Below, one piece after another: positions 1 to 6,352 of a stretch of DNA of 12,502 nt. The translations under genes and the position numbers were made by a program. Every line of letters begins with the position of its first letter. Position 1 is the stretch's first letter. Under the pieces are notes generated by a model, which worked only from the letters and a program-made list of their open reading frames with translations, searched no databases and was not told where the DNA came from. The DNA is from an uncultured Oscillospiraceae bacterium (GTDB taxonomy: Bacteria; Bacillota; Clostridia; Oscillospirales; Oscillospiraceae): NCBI GenBank assembly GCA_910588625.1, contig CAJUQN010000079.1, forward strand, positions 1 through 12,502, written 5' to 3'.

Positions 1-2
1 AT

Positions 3-56
3 GTCGGTCTTTCTCTTGACGAGGTAAAAAAGCTGAAAGCAGGGCAAAACGCATAA
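3..56 (+). pseudogene. C-terminal tail of a gene entering from the left edge
   Basis: An open frame runs from the window edge to a TAA at 54-56 and encodes VGLSLDEVKKLKAGQNA. A strong hairpin follows 15 bases later, as expected at a gene end. The tail resembles the last residues of Rpn/PD-(D/E)XK 'transposase' proteins, which often finish with a short helix of the type 'GLSLDEIKKLK'. Only 17 residues are visible, so the family is a guess. Whether the gene is intact depends on sequence outside the window. Confidence 0.35.
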
Positions 57-70
57 TCAAATAGCATAGG

Positions 71-108
71 GTAAGGCCGAGAATCTGAGAACAGGTTCTC
101 GGCCTTAC
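71..108 (+). terminator. Strong intrinsic terminator-like hairpin
   Basis: The arms 71-87 and 92-108 pair over 17 positions with one G-T pair; the outer 13 bp (GTAAGGCCGAGAA with its complement) are perfect. The loop is 4 nt (AGAA). A short T-rich run (TTTAT) follows at 109-113. It lies just after the stop at 56, so it most likely ends transcription of the gene entering from the left. Confidence 0.7.
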
Positions 109-164
109 TTTATGCCCAAAATATGAACATTTTATGAATTGTATCAAAAAGTCCTTGACAAAAA

Positions 165-314
165 GCAACAGGCAAAACCGCTAAGTCGATCCTGATTTCC
201 GCCGCTGTCCGGCTGTCCGCGTTCATCCTTCCGCAGATCGTGGGCATTACCTGCCGGGACGATATGGAGTTGGGCATGATGGGCGACAGAAAGCAGGCTG
301 TGTTCTATGTCTGA
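165..314 (+). pseudogene. Remnant of VirD4/TraG-type conjugative coupling protein
   Basis: The frame encodes about 49 residues starting ATGKTAKSILISAAVRLSAF, then LPQIVGITCRDDMELGMMGD, and stops at TGA 312-314. This is an internal stretch of the VirD4/TraG (T4CP) ATPases of Firmicutes ICEs, between the Walker A region and the 'CRDDMELG' segment. In conjugation these proteins deliver the relaxase-DNA complex to the type IV channel at the membrane. There is no start codon or ribosome site, and an in-frame TGA lies just upstream at 156-158. A normal protein has about 600 residues, so over 90% is missing. The rest of the ICE core does not follow; a two-component system does. It is a deletion scar with no expected function. 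The family call comes from remembered family motifs. Confidence 0.6.
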
Positions 315-390
315 TACTATTTCATTCTATATCGTTGCTGCTGAAGAATTGAAAAACGGCAAGTTATTTCACACACATTCCATATTCCCA

Positions 391-399
391 TGTTATACT
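391..399 (+). promoter_or_regulatory. Extended -10 promoter of the two-component operon
   Basis: TGTTATACT gives an extended TG motif plus a 5/6 match to TATAAT at 394-399. No good -35 is seen, which is common for extended -10 promoters. Transcription would begin near 405, just ahead of the ribosome site. This rules out the longer reading of the downstream gene from the ATG at 390, since that codon lies inside the promoter. Confidence 0.5.
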
Positions 400-404
400 G
401 CCCC

Positions 405-414
405 AAAGGAGGTG
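405..414 (+). promoter_or_regulatory. Ribosome binding site fixing the regulator start
   Basis: AAAGGAGGTG is a near-perfect anti-16S match five bases ahead of the ATG at 420. It selects that codon over the in-frame ATG at 390, which has no ribosome site. Confidence 0.8.
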
Positions 415-419
415 CGCCA

Positions 420-1085
420 ATGGCAACACTATTGATTGTTGAGGACGATTACAAGACGAACGACGCGATCTGCGAATATCTCAAGCCCACGGGCCACTCG
501 CTCATTCCGGCCTATGATGGCAGCGAGGCCCTTCAGCTTTTCCGGCAGAATCATATTGACCTTGTTGTGCTGGACATTATGCTGCCCCATATCAGCGGCC
601 TGTCTGTCCTGCATGAAATACGGCGGAACAGCACAACGCCTGTCCTGATGCTCACCGCTATCGAGGACGAATATACCCAGGTCATGAGTTTTGACGAACA
701 GGCGGACGACTATATGACGAAGCCCTTTTCCATGGTGCTGCTAGGAAAACGGATCACCGCCCTTCTGCGCCGGAGCGGTCAGACCCCATTACCCCAAACA
801 ATAACCTTTGGCGATGTGACAGTTGACTTCTCCGGCTATACCGCCAGTGACAGCGCCGGAAAAATCGACATCATGCCCAAGGAAATTGATCTGCTCAGGC
901 TATTGGTAGAGCATAAAGGGCTGGTGCTGACCCGCTCACAGATTTTGGACGAACTGTGGGGCGCTGACTATCCGATCATCGACCGAACCGTGGACACCTA
1001 CATCAAAAATCTGCGGAAGAAGCTGCGGCTTGACTGTATCGTAACAGTCAAGGGCATCGGCTACAAATACGAGGTACAGCCATGA
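420..1085 (+). CDS. OmpR/PhoB-family response regulator
   Basis: A 221-residue DNA-binding response regulator. The receiver domain (about 3-118) shows the acidic pair D9/D10, phospho-acceptor D52 in VVLDIMLP, T79 and K101 in TKP. The winged-helix domain (about 130-219) ends with RTVDTYIKNLRKKL and VKGIGYKYE, typical of the OmpR/PhoB class. The start at 420 follows from the strong ribosome site and from the promoter overlapping the upstream ATG. The stop overlaps the kinase start (ATGA), so the two are translationally coupled and form a cognate pair. Phosphorylation by the kinase should switch DNA binding on. No target gene lies directly downstream because a terminator follows the kinase. All key residues are present and the length is normal. 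The specific stimulus and regulon cannot be read from the sequence. Confidence 0.93.
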   Translation: MATLLIVEDDYKTNDAICEYLKPTGHSLIPAYDGSEALQLFRQNHIDLVVLDIMLPHISGLSVLHEIRRNSTTPVLMLTAIEDEYTQVMSFDEQADDYMTKPFSMVLLGKRITALLRRSGQTPLPQTITFGDVTVDFSGYTASDSAGKIDIMPKEIDLLRLLVEHKGLVLTRSQILDELWGADYPIIDRTVDTYIKNLRKKLRLDCIVTVKGIGYKYEVQP

Positions 1086-2179
1086 AACGATTAAAACTGT
1101 TTCCGAAAATATTTCTCTATACCATGAGCATCATGCTCTTTGTCGTTGTTGTCACGCATGGGCTGATCTATCTGCTTGCCCCACAGATGCAGCTTGCATT
1201 GAGTACCCAAGATGATGTTGTTGTCAGCATCAGACAGGAGCAGTTTGTGACCGAGGCAGTAGAAAAGGCCCTGCCCATCTCTTTAAGCTGTTCCCTGCTG
1301 ATCTCCATTGTTTGCTCTCTCCTGTTTTCCAAAGCAATTGCCGACCCCATCAAGAAAATTTCTGCATCAACCGAGCAGATGATGAAATTAGACCATGGGG
1401 CGAACTGCCCTATCCATACAAAGGATGAAATTGGTACGCTGGCGCAGAACGTCAATGATCTGTATTCTAATCTGCTGTCCACGATTGAACATTTAGAGCG
1501 GGAAAAGGACGCTGTGCGTGATATGGAGCGGGCCAAGGTTGACTTTCTGTGGGCGGCGTCCCATGAACTGAAAACACCCGTGACCGCCTTGAACGCCACC
1601 CTGGAAAATATGATTTTAGGTGTTGGGAAGTATCAGGACTACGCAACATACCTCCCGGAGTGCAAGGAAATGGTGGAGCAGCTTTCTGGGATGGTACATG
1701 AGATTTTGGAAACCTCCAAGCTGAACACTACCGATGAACCAGCGAAGCCGATTGACATTACGGAACTGATGGCGGAACTGTGTGCGCCGTATCAGATGAT
1801 TGCGGCAGCGCATCAAATCATCTTTTCTCTTGATCTGCCAGAACAATTCCCCACGACACTTCCGGCTGGCCGGTTCAGCAAGGCGGTATCAAATGTTCTC
1901 GCAAATGCTGTTGCTTATACGGAAGCTGGAAAATCCGTTTCTGTCTATATGAACGAAAACCGCCTAATCATTGAAAACGAATGTGACCCTATCCCTGATC
2001 GTGAAATTCGCCGCCTGTTTGAACCGTTCTACCGTCCGGACTTCTCCCGAAGCCGGGAAAGCGGCGGCAATGGCCTGGGCCTCTATATCGTGGATACGCT
2101 CTTGACCTCTATGAATATTTTCTATGCCTTTGCACCAATGAAATCCCCACCAGGGATGCGATTTGTTATCCATCTATAA
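1082..2179 (+). CDS. Membrane sensor histidine kinase, VanS-like architecture
   Basis: A 365-residue two-pass sensor kinase. Transmembrane segments lie at about 10-32 and 64-84, with a short external loop of about 30 residues that leaves little room for a ligand domain. A HAMP-like linker follows (about 83-135). The HisKA dimerisation helix carries phospho-acceptor H161 in SHELKTP. The HATPase domain has an N-box with N271 and N275, an atypical G1 region (ENECDPIP) of the kind seen in VanS-like kinases, and a G2 box GGNGLGLYI at 328-336. GAGG upstream of the start gives a ribosome site, and the start overlaps the regulator stop by four bases. With its small sensor loop it resembles the intramembrane-sensing or antibiotic-responsive kinases of Firmicutes. 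No transporter or resistance gene follows, so the signal is unknown. Confidence 0.92.
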   Translation: MKRLKLFPKIFLYTMSIMLFVVVVTHGLIYLLAPQMQLALSTQDDVVVSIRQEQFVTEAVEKALPISLSCSLLISIVCSLLFSKAIADPIKKISASTEQMMKLDHGANCPIHTKDEIGTLAQNVNDLYSNLLSTIEHLEREKDAVRDMERAKVDFLWAASHELKTPVTALNATLENMILGVGKYQDYATYLPECKEMVEQLSGMVHEILETSKLNTTDEPAKPIDITELMAELCAPYQMIAAAHQIIFSLDLPEQFPTTLPAGRFSKAVSNVLANAVAYTEAGKSVSVYMNENRLIIENECDPIPDREIRRLFEPFYRPDFSRSRESGGNGLGLYIVDTLLTSMNIFYAFAPMKSPPGMRFVIHL

Positions 2180-2184
2180 GCGTG

Positions 2185-2213
2185 AAAAAACTCCCTCCAC
2201 AGGGAGTTTTTTT
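2185..2213 (+). terminator. Intrinsic terminator after the two-component operon
   Basis: The A-rich arm AAAAAACTCCCT (2185-2196), a 4-nt CCAC loop and the arm AGGGAGTTTTTT (2201-2212), with the T-tract running on, form a classical terminator six bases after the kinase stop. It isolates the regulator-kinase pair from the downstream fragment. Confidence 0.88.
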
Positions 2214-2260
2214 ATTTCCACCACAATTCCATCTCCGTTTCATACCCATTCCACATTGGG

Positions 2261-2833
2261 ATGCTATTCTACGGGTGCGTTCAGAAGAACAGCACCCCTG
2301 ACAGGGTGGCGCGGCTAAAAGCTGTCTTTTGGGATATGTGTACCCTCTCGTCCAGCGTGGAAACTATTGAGCATGAGGCCACAGACGATACAGAAGCATG
2401 GACGGAAAAGAAGCTGCATATCACCATCACCCCCAAAAGCGCGGACGATATGCGCACAGCCTATGCCTTCTCCGCCGACCAAAACAGCACATTGACGGAA
2501 CTGCTGGACGAGCTGGACGTGATTGGCGGCCTGCTGGCAAACCTGGGCATATCTGACGAGAAAGTGATAGAAGTTCTCCAGCGGTTGCCGGACGATCTTT
2601 CCCCGGAACGGCGGGCCGTAGTGGAGACAGCTTGTAAGCTGGTGGGCAAGGTAAACTACTTTTGGGGCGGCAAAAGCAGCGCCATCGGCTGGGACCCCCG
2701 CTGGGGCACGTTGATGAAGGTGACCTCGCCTGGGAACGTGACCAGCGGCACATACCGGCCCTTCGGCCTGGATTGTTCCGGGTTCCTGGACTGGGTGCTG
2801 AAAAACGTGGGCCTGCCCAGCGACGGACATTAG
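2261..2833 (+). pseudogene. Truncated NlpC/P60 cell-wall hydrolase of an ICE
   Basis: The frame encodes 190 residues from the first ATG, but the recognisable part begins near 2279 (QKNSTPDRVARLKAVFWDM). The region resembles the long linker and NlpC/P60 domain of the wall hydrolases encoded next to VirB4 in clostridial ICEs, where they open peptidoglycan for the transfer channel. The catalytic cysteine segment GLDCSGFLDWV is present near residue 172. The sequence stops 16 residues later, before the catalytic His and third polar residue. There is no ribosome site, the frame stays open upstream into the preceding terminator, and the N-terminal membrane and lysozyme-like part is absent. The TAG at 2831 may be a mutated TGG, since YIKD follows in frame before a TGA. 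It is non-functional debris from the same ICE family as the VirD4 remnant. Confidence 0.7.
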
Positions 2834-2917
2834 TATATCAAAGATTGATCCCCGGCGGGGAGATTTTTTGTGGAAGGGCCGGGGGTGGACGCAGGCCCGC
2901 CGTAGTGGGGCGAGGCC

Positions 2918-3009
2918 GGAGCCTCCCCCCGGATGGTCGTGTCCGTCCGGGGATGGGTTAGCTGCTCCCTCCGCTGGTTTACCGCCCGTTGGCGCATACG
3001 ATCCCCCGG
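2918..3009 (-). repeat. Copy 1 of a 92-bp direct repeat (171-bp period)
   Basis: This copy matches 3089-3180 at about 80 of 92 positions by hand count. The offset is 171 bp, exactly 57 codons. On the minus strand both copies encode a segment starting RMRQRA and ending HPRTDTTIRGEAP. Confidence 0.85.
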
Positions 3010-3088
3010 AGTGGGACCCCGCGGCGCAGCGGGTGTGTCCGTCGTCCGCCCCAGGCGGGCCGGGGTATCTGCCCTGGGAGAGACAGTC

Positions 3089-3180
3089 GGAGCCTCCCCC
3101 CGGATGGTTGTGTCCGTCCGGGGATGGGCAAGCCGCTCCCTCCACTGGCCTGCGGCCCGCTGCCGCATACGTTCCCCCGG
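3089..3180 (-). repeat. Copy 2 of a 92-bp direct repeat (171-bp period)
   Basis: Partner of 2918-3009. The period is a multiple of three and the encoded peptides stay alike, so the duplication has been kept in a coding frame. That frame is the second one used by the broken gene, which supports the frameshift reading. Confidence 0.85.
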
Positions 3181-3680
3181 CGGGGGCGTCTGGACCTGGG
3201 GTGTGTCCGGCGTGTCCGCCGCCTGCCTGGGCCGGGGCGGGTCGGTGTGTCTGCCGCTGGAGCGTCAGGGACCGGGGCCGACGTGTCCAAGGGCTGGCCC
3301 TGGGTGTCCGGCTGGTGCTGCCGCTCCTTAATTTTCTGGCGCTCCTGCTTGACCTTGGACACCACCATGGAAACACCCCGCTTTGCGGAATGGCTTACCT
3401 CAATGGCACTGGCGTGGGTGGCCTGCTCCACCTGCTCCACGGCCTCGGTGCCGCTGTCCGCGCTGGCCGAGCCTGTGGTGGTGTCGGTGATATTGTCGGG
3501 TATCTCGGCGGTAGAGCCTGCCACGCCCCGCTTTTGCTGGACCAACTCTTTTCTCAGCTTAGCCGTCGTAACGCGCTGGGCCTGCTGCTGAGCCGTTCCG
3601 CCGTCCTTCTTTTTGCCTTTGCCCTTAACCTTATCGGTTTGATCCCGTTCCTTAACCTTGGGCATGATATTCGCCTCCTA

Positions 3681-3717
3681 AAAAAGTAGTGGGGCGCGCC
3701 CACTGTGGACGCGCCCC
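3681..3717 (-). terminator. GC-rich hairpin with T-run after the methyltransferase
   Basis: On the minus strand GGGGCGCG and CGCGCCCC pair perfectly (3710-3717 with 3691-3698, 11-nt loop), followed by ACTAC and six Ts. It lies five bases past the dcm stop. The T-run leads straight into the AGGAGG of the next gene, so it could be a terminator or a partial attenuator. Confidence 0.5.
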
Positions 3718-3721
3718 CGAT

Positions 3722-4444
3722 TTATGGGTCAAGTGCTTCTTTGATCCCCGCTATGATGTAGTCCGCGCATGGCAGGGCGATGGCGTTTCCCAGAGCCCGG
3801 TAACGCTGGCCCGAGCTGATCTCCGCCCCCTCCGCGCCGTACTTTGTCCACCCGCCGGGCAGGCCCATCAGCCGCTCACATTCCAGCTCCGTGGGGAACC
3901 GCACACAGCCGTCCAAAGGGTCGTCGGCAAAGTAGAACGCGAAGGGGTAGACCGTCCCCGCCAGCAGAGTAGGGAAAGGATCGTTCAGAAAGCCGAAGCT
4001 GTCCTGGAATTGAACATGGTATTGATCGTTGGCCGCACCCCTCATGCGGAAAAGCTGGAAGGGCCGGACGATGGGTACACGCCCCTTTGTTTCAATAACA
4101 GGGCCTCGATGAACCTGGGCGGCGGGCACCCCGCCTTCTCCGCCAGCCGGAGATACTTGGAACATTGGGCGGGGCTTAAACAGTATTTCGTGAGCACGCC
4201 CCCTTCCAAAATCGGCCACGAGGAAGATACGCTGCCGTCGTGCCAGCCTGGGGATTGCCCAATATTGGGCGTCCATAAGCCGCCAGCACAGGTCAACCCC
4301 AGGGCCTCGCACCATTCCGGCGTTTGCCCACCGTTTAGAAGCAGGAATTGGAATTGCGGTATCTGTGAACGCCCGGAGCACTTCCGCATAGTCCAGCCGG
4401 TCATTTGACGAAAGGCTTCCCATGACGTTATGAAGTGAAAGCAA
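3722..4444 (-). pseudogene. C-terminal half of a Dcm-type C5-cytosine methyltransferase
   Basis: The 240-residue frame shows the late motifs of C5-cytosine methyltransferases: motif VIII-like RRQRIFLVADF (69-79), a target-recognition region, a motif IX-like segment ELECERLMGLPGGW (186-199) and motif X GNAIALP (219-225). Motif I (SAM binding) and motif IV (PCQ catalytic cysteine) are absent. The frame opens at HNVMGSL, where the family has ENV-G (motif VI), so the break falls inside motif VI and its Glu is gone. An in-frame TAA sits just before the possible TTG start. AGGAGG lies 12 bases ahead of that TTG, so the fragment might be translated, but it cannot methylate DNA. ICEs often carry such enzymes to avoid host restriction. 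The intact gene would have about twice this length. Confidence 0.85.
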
Positions 4445-4472
4445 TTATGCAAAGCACCTCCTAAAAACACAA

Positions 4473-4483
4473 AGAAACAGCAC
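4473..4483 (+). repeat. Half of a broken terminator stem (left copy)
   Basis: AGAAACAGCAC here is identical to 5073-5083. The two copies flank the inverted recombinase segment in direct orientation. Before the proposed inversion they would face each other as a perfect 11-bp stem with a 6-nt loop. Confidence 0.7.
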
Positions 4484-4487
4484 CATT

Positions 4488-5045
4488 ACAATTCTGTACG
4501 ACACAGCTGCACGCGTCAGCGAACTGGTTAACATACGGATCCGTGATGTGCGGTTGGAGGCTCCCGCTGTGATCACACTTCTCGGCAAGGGCGGGAAGGT
4601 ACGCTCTGTGCCGCTCATGAAACAGACAGTTAACCTGATAAGTGCCTATTTTGCAGAAAACCGCATTGATACTCATCTGCATTCTGATATGCCTTTGTTC
4701 TGGAATGCCCATGGGCAGAAACTGACGCGTTCAGGGGTTACTTACATTCTGCGAAAATACGTTGAGATGGCACAGGAAATCTCGCCTGAGATGCCAGCAA
4801 ATATTACGCCGCACAAGCTCCGCCACACCAAAGCCATGCACCTTGTGCAGGCTAACGTTAACCCGGTATACATCAAGGATTTTCTTGGCCATGCAGACAT
4901 TTCAACTACTGAGATCTATGCCAGAGCGGATAATGAGGCAAAGCGGGCGGCATTAGAAAAAGCTTCCAAACATCTTGGCCTGCCTGCGGTTTCAAATTGG
5001 AAGCAGGACGCTGAGCTCATTGACTGGCTCTCGTCCCTTGGGTAA
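4488..5045 (+). pseudogene. C-terminal catalytic half of a tyrosine recombinase
   Basis: The frame starts TILYDTAARVSELVNIRIRD and runs to TAA 5043-5045. It carries the catalytic set of the tyrosine recombinase (XerC/D, phage integrase) family: Arg in AARVSEL, Lys in LGKGGKV, HKLRH, the GH of FLGHADIST and Tyr in TEIYARA. The tail ending DWLSSLG is that of the roughly 330-residue Firmicutes integrases often found in mobile elements. There is no start or ribosome site, and the N-terminal core-binding domain is absent here. It is found on the other strand at 5511-5086. Joined head to tail the two halves read LVLL-TILYDTAARV, a continuous family sequence of about 327 residues. As it stands it should be inactive. 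Confidence 0.85.
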
Positions 5046-5072
5046 ACACCTTTTGCAAAATATTATGTGTAG

Positions 5073-5083
5073 AGAAACAGCAC
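5073..5083 (+). repeat. Half of a broken terminator stem (right copy)
   Basis: AGAAACAGCAC, the partner of 4473-4483. It follows the recombinase stop by 27 bases. This is where a terminator for the intact gene is expected. Confidence 0.7.
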
Positions 5084-5085
5084 TC

Positions 5086-5511
5086 AAGCAAAACTAAATT
5101 CCGCCGTCCTCTCTTTGTAGCGGTATCAGGCATGGAAAGCAACAATTTCAGATTGTCGGCAGTCAAGTATTGCGCCGGAGGAGATGATGCAACCTTTCTG
5201 GGTATATTGTGGATTTGAATGCATTGTTCCATGTACCCTGGTTCCTCAGCCATCACATAGTTAAAGAAAGCGTGAATGGCGCAAAGTCGCTGGTTATAGG
5301 TAGATGGTGATACACCGCGGACATTGGTCAGCCACAGCAGAAATTCCTCTATGCATCGCTTATCCAATGCTGCCAATCGCAATTTGGCGATATTACACCC
5401 TTTTATATCTCTGCAAAATATGAGAAGCAGCTTGAAGGTATCTCGGTACGAACAAATCGTATTGCTGCTCAAATTTCGCTGCACGGGAAGGTAATGCGTA
5501 ACTGACCTCAT
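5086..5511 (-). pseudogene. N-terminal core-binding half of the same tyrosine recombinase
   Basis: From ATG 5511 the frame encodes a SAM-like N-terminal DNA-binding domain: HYLPVQRNLSSNTICSYRDT, then VSPSTYNQRLCAIHAFFNYV and YLTADNLKLLLSMPDT, ending KRGRRNLVLL. Past 5086 the reading continues as CCFSTHNILQK, which is the reverse complement of sequence downstream of the other half's stop and not recombinase protein. All catalytic residues are therefore missing. A TAG lies directly before the ATG and no good ribosome site is seen, so a few N-terminal residues may also be lost. It pairs with 4488-5045 as the two parts of one gene separated by an inversion. Confidence 0.85.
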
Positions 5512-5575
5512 CTATCAGAAAACGGTTGGCGCACTCACCACCAGCGACAGTAAAGGCCCCAACACCCAATATGTT

Positions 5576-6316
5576 TCATCGGACAAATTGGTCGTGGAGA
5601 TAGGCTTGGTAGTCCCCCCGCACCGGGTTGCAGCGCAGGCAGTAGCGGTACCGCTCCGTTTCCAGCACGAAGCCGTAATTCTGACAGCAGCTGCCGCCGC
5701 TGATCTCGCCGCCGCTGATATGGCACAGGCGGAGCATAGATGAGAAGTCCTTCAGCACACCCCGGCGCAGCTGCTCCACCACCTGGCCAAGCTCCTCCTT
5801 GAACTCCGGGGTGTTCAGCCCCTCGGGACCCCTGGGCCACCAGGTGTGCCAGAACTCACCGCCATTGCGCCCGAAGTCGATGCGGACGTGGCCAATAGTC
5901 CCTAACTCCTCGTCCTGTTCAGGCGGCAGGGCATAAAAAAGCGCCGCTTCCTCGGGAGCGGCGGGGCGCATCTCAAACTTGATGGGGTTGTCCGGGACCT
6001 CCAGGCCGTACTCCTCACAGAAGGCTTCCAGGTCCATGGCCTCACCGTGGAGGAAATAGTCCCCCTTACCGATCCGCCGGGCCTTAGTGGCGGGCCGCTT
6101 CAGCGGCTTGGGGGAGAGAACGGTGCCGCTGTGGTCATAGCTGGTATAGTCCACCAGCTCGGCATGGGCGGCGGGGTCCCTTTCCGTGCCCCGCATATCA
6201 TAGCAGAACCACCCGTCCGGCACCGTTTCCCGGGGGATCAGCCAGTTGGTGGTGAGCACAGGCTTGCCGAACAGCCGGGCGTGCTGGAGCTCGTCCTTGA
6301 AAATGTTGACTGCCAT
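5576..6316 (-). CDS. LPD28-type large polyvalent protein-associated domain protein
   Basis: A 246-residue soluble protein of a kind carried by clostridial ICEs and annotated with large polyvalent protein-associated domain 28. Visible hallmarks are the opening MAVNIFKDELQHARLFGKPV, the segment VPDGWFCYDMRG (32-43), the aromatic block EFWHTWWPRGPE (154-165), and a Cys-rich C-terminus with YRYCLRCNPVRGDYQAYL (223-240). The ribosome site GAGGAG lies seven bases before the ATG. It is the last gene of the minus-strand operon, 36 bases after the ArdA-like gene. LPD domains occur in multi-domain effector or anti-defence proteins delivered with mobile DNA; the function of this one is not known. The gene looks intact. 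The broken recombinase starts 64 bases downstream. Confidence 0.65.
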   Translation of the reverse strand: MAVNIFKDELQHARLFGKPVLTTNWLIPRETVPDGWFCYDMRGTERDPAAHAELVDYTSYDHSGTVLSPKPLKRPATKARRIGKGDYFLHGEAMDLEAFCEEYGLEVPDNPIKFEMRPAAPEEAALFYALPPEQDEELGTIGHVRIDFGRNGGEFWHTWWPRGPEGLNTPEFKEELGQVVEQLRRGVLKDFSSMLRLCHISGGEISGGSCCQNYGFVLETERYRYCLRCNPVRGDYQAYLHDQFVR

Positions 6317-6352
6317 TGCTTTTCTCCTCTTTTCTGTCGTGATTGGCAGGTT

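Larger units (their letters stand above)
2830..3665 (-). pseudogene. Basic Pro/Arg-rich ICE protein, probably frameshifted
   Basis: The gene begins MPKVKERDQTDKVKGKGKKK at an ATG with AGGAGG eight bases upstream. Residues 1-130 are charged and coiled-coil-like, with little hydrophobic sequence. I recognise the general type from clostridial mobile elements but know no function. From about 3250 down to 3225 the first frame turns into low-quality Arg-rich sequence. The frame reached by a -1 shift continues the same style (AADTPDTPQVQTPPPGERM) and holds two copies of a 57-residue repeat before a TAA at 2830-2832. A one-base deletion is the simplest reading, giving a broken gene of about 278 codons. 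No slippery heptamer is visible to support programmed shifting. The C-terminus runs into the hydrolase remnant, so the true 3' end may also be lost. A sequencing error in this GC-rich stretch is possible. Confidence 0.55.

Noticed and set aside
155..183. Promoter from the TTGACA at 155-160
   Set aside because: No -10 hexamer occurs at 16-18 bases. The position 17 bases on reads CCGCTA.
390..419. Longer start of the response regulator at ATG 390
   Set aside because: The ATG overlaps the extended -10 element and has no ribosome site, while ATG 420 has AAAGGAGGTG at ideal spacing.
2918..3180. Repeats as a possible CRISPR array
   Set aside because: There are only two 92-bp copies at a 171-bp period with a conserved coding frame, which fits a protein repeat and not a CRISPR array.
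3225..3255. Programmed -1 ribosomal frameshift in the basic protein gene
   Set aside because: No slippery heptamer is present in the required phase and no clear downstream pseudoknot is evident. A deletion or a sequencing error is simpler.
2315..3376. 353-codon minus-strand frame across the repeat region and hydrolase remnant
   Set aside because: The sequence is low-complexity Gly/Pro/Ser and runs antisense into the hydrolase remnant. Neither its start nor its composition fits a gene, whereas the other two frames show coherent sequence.
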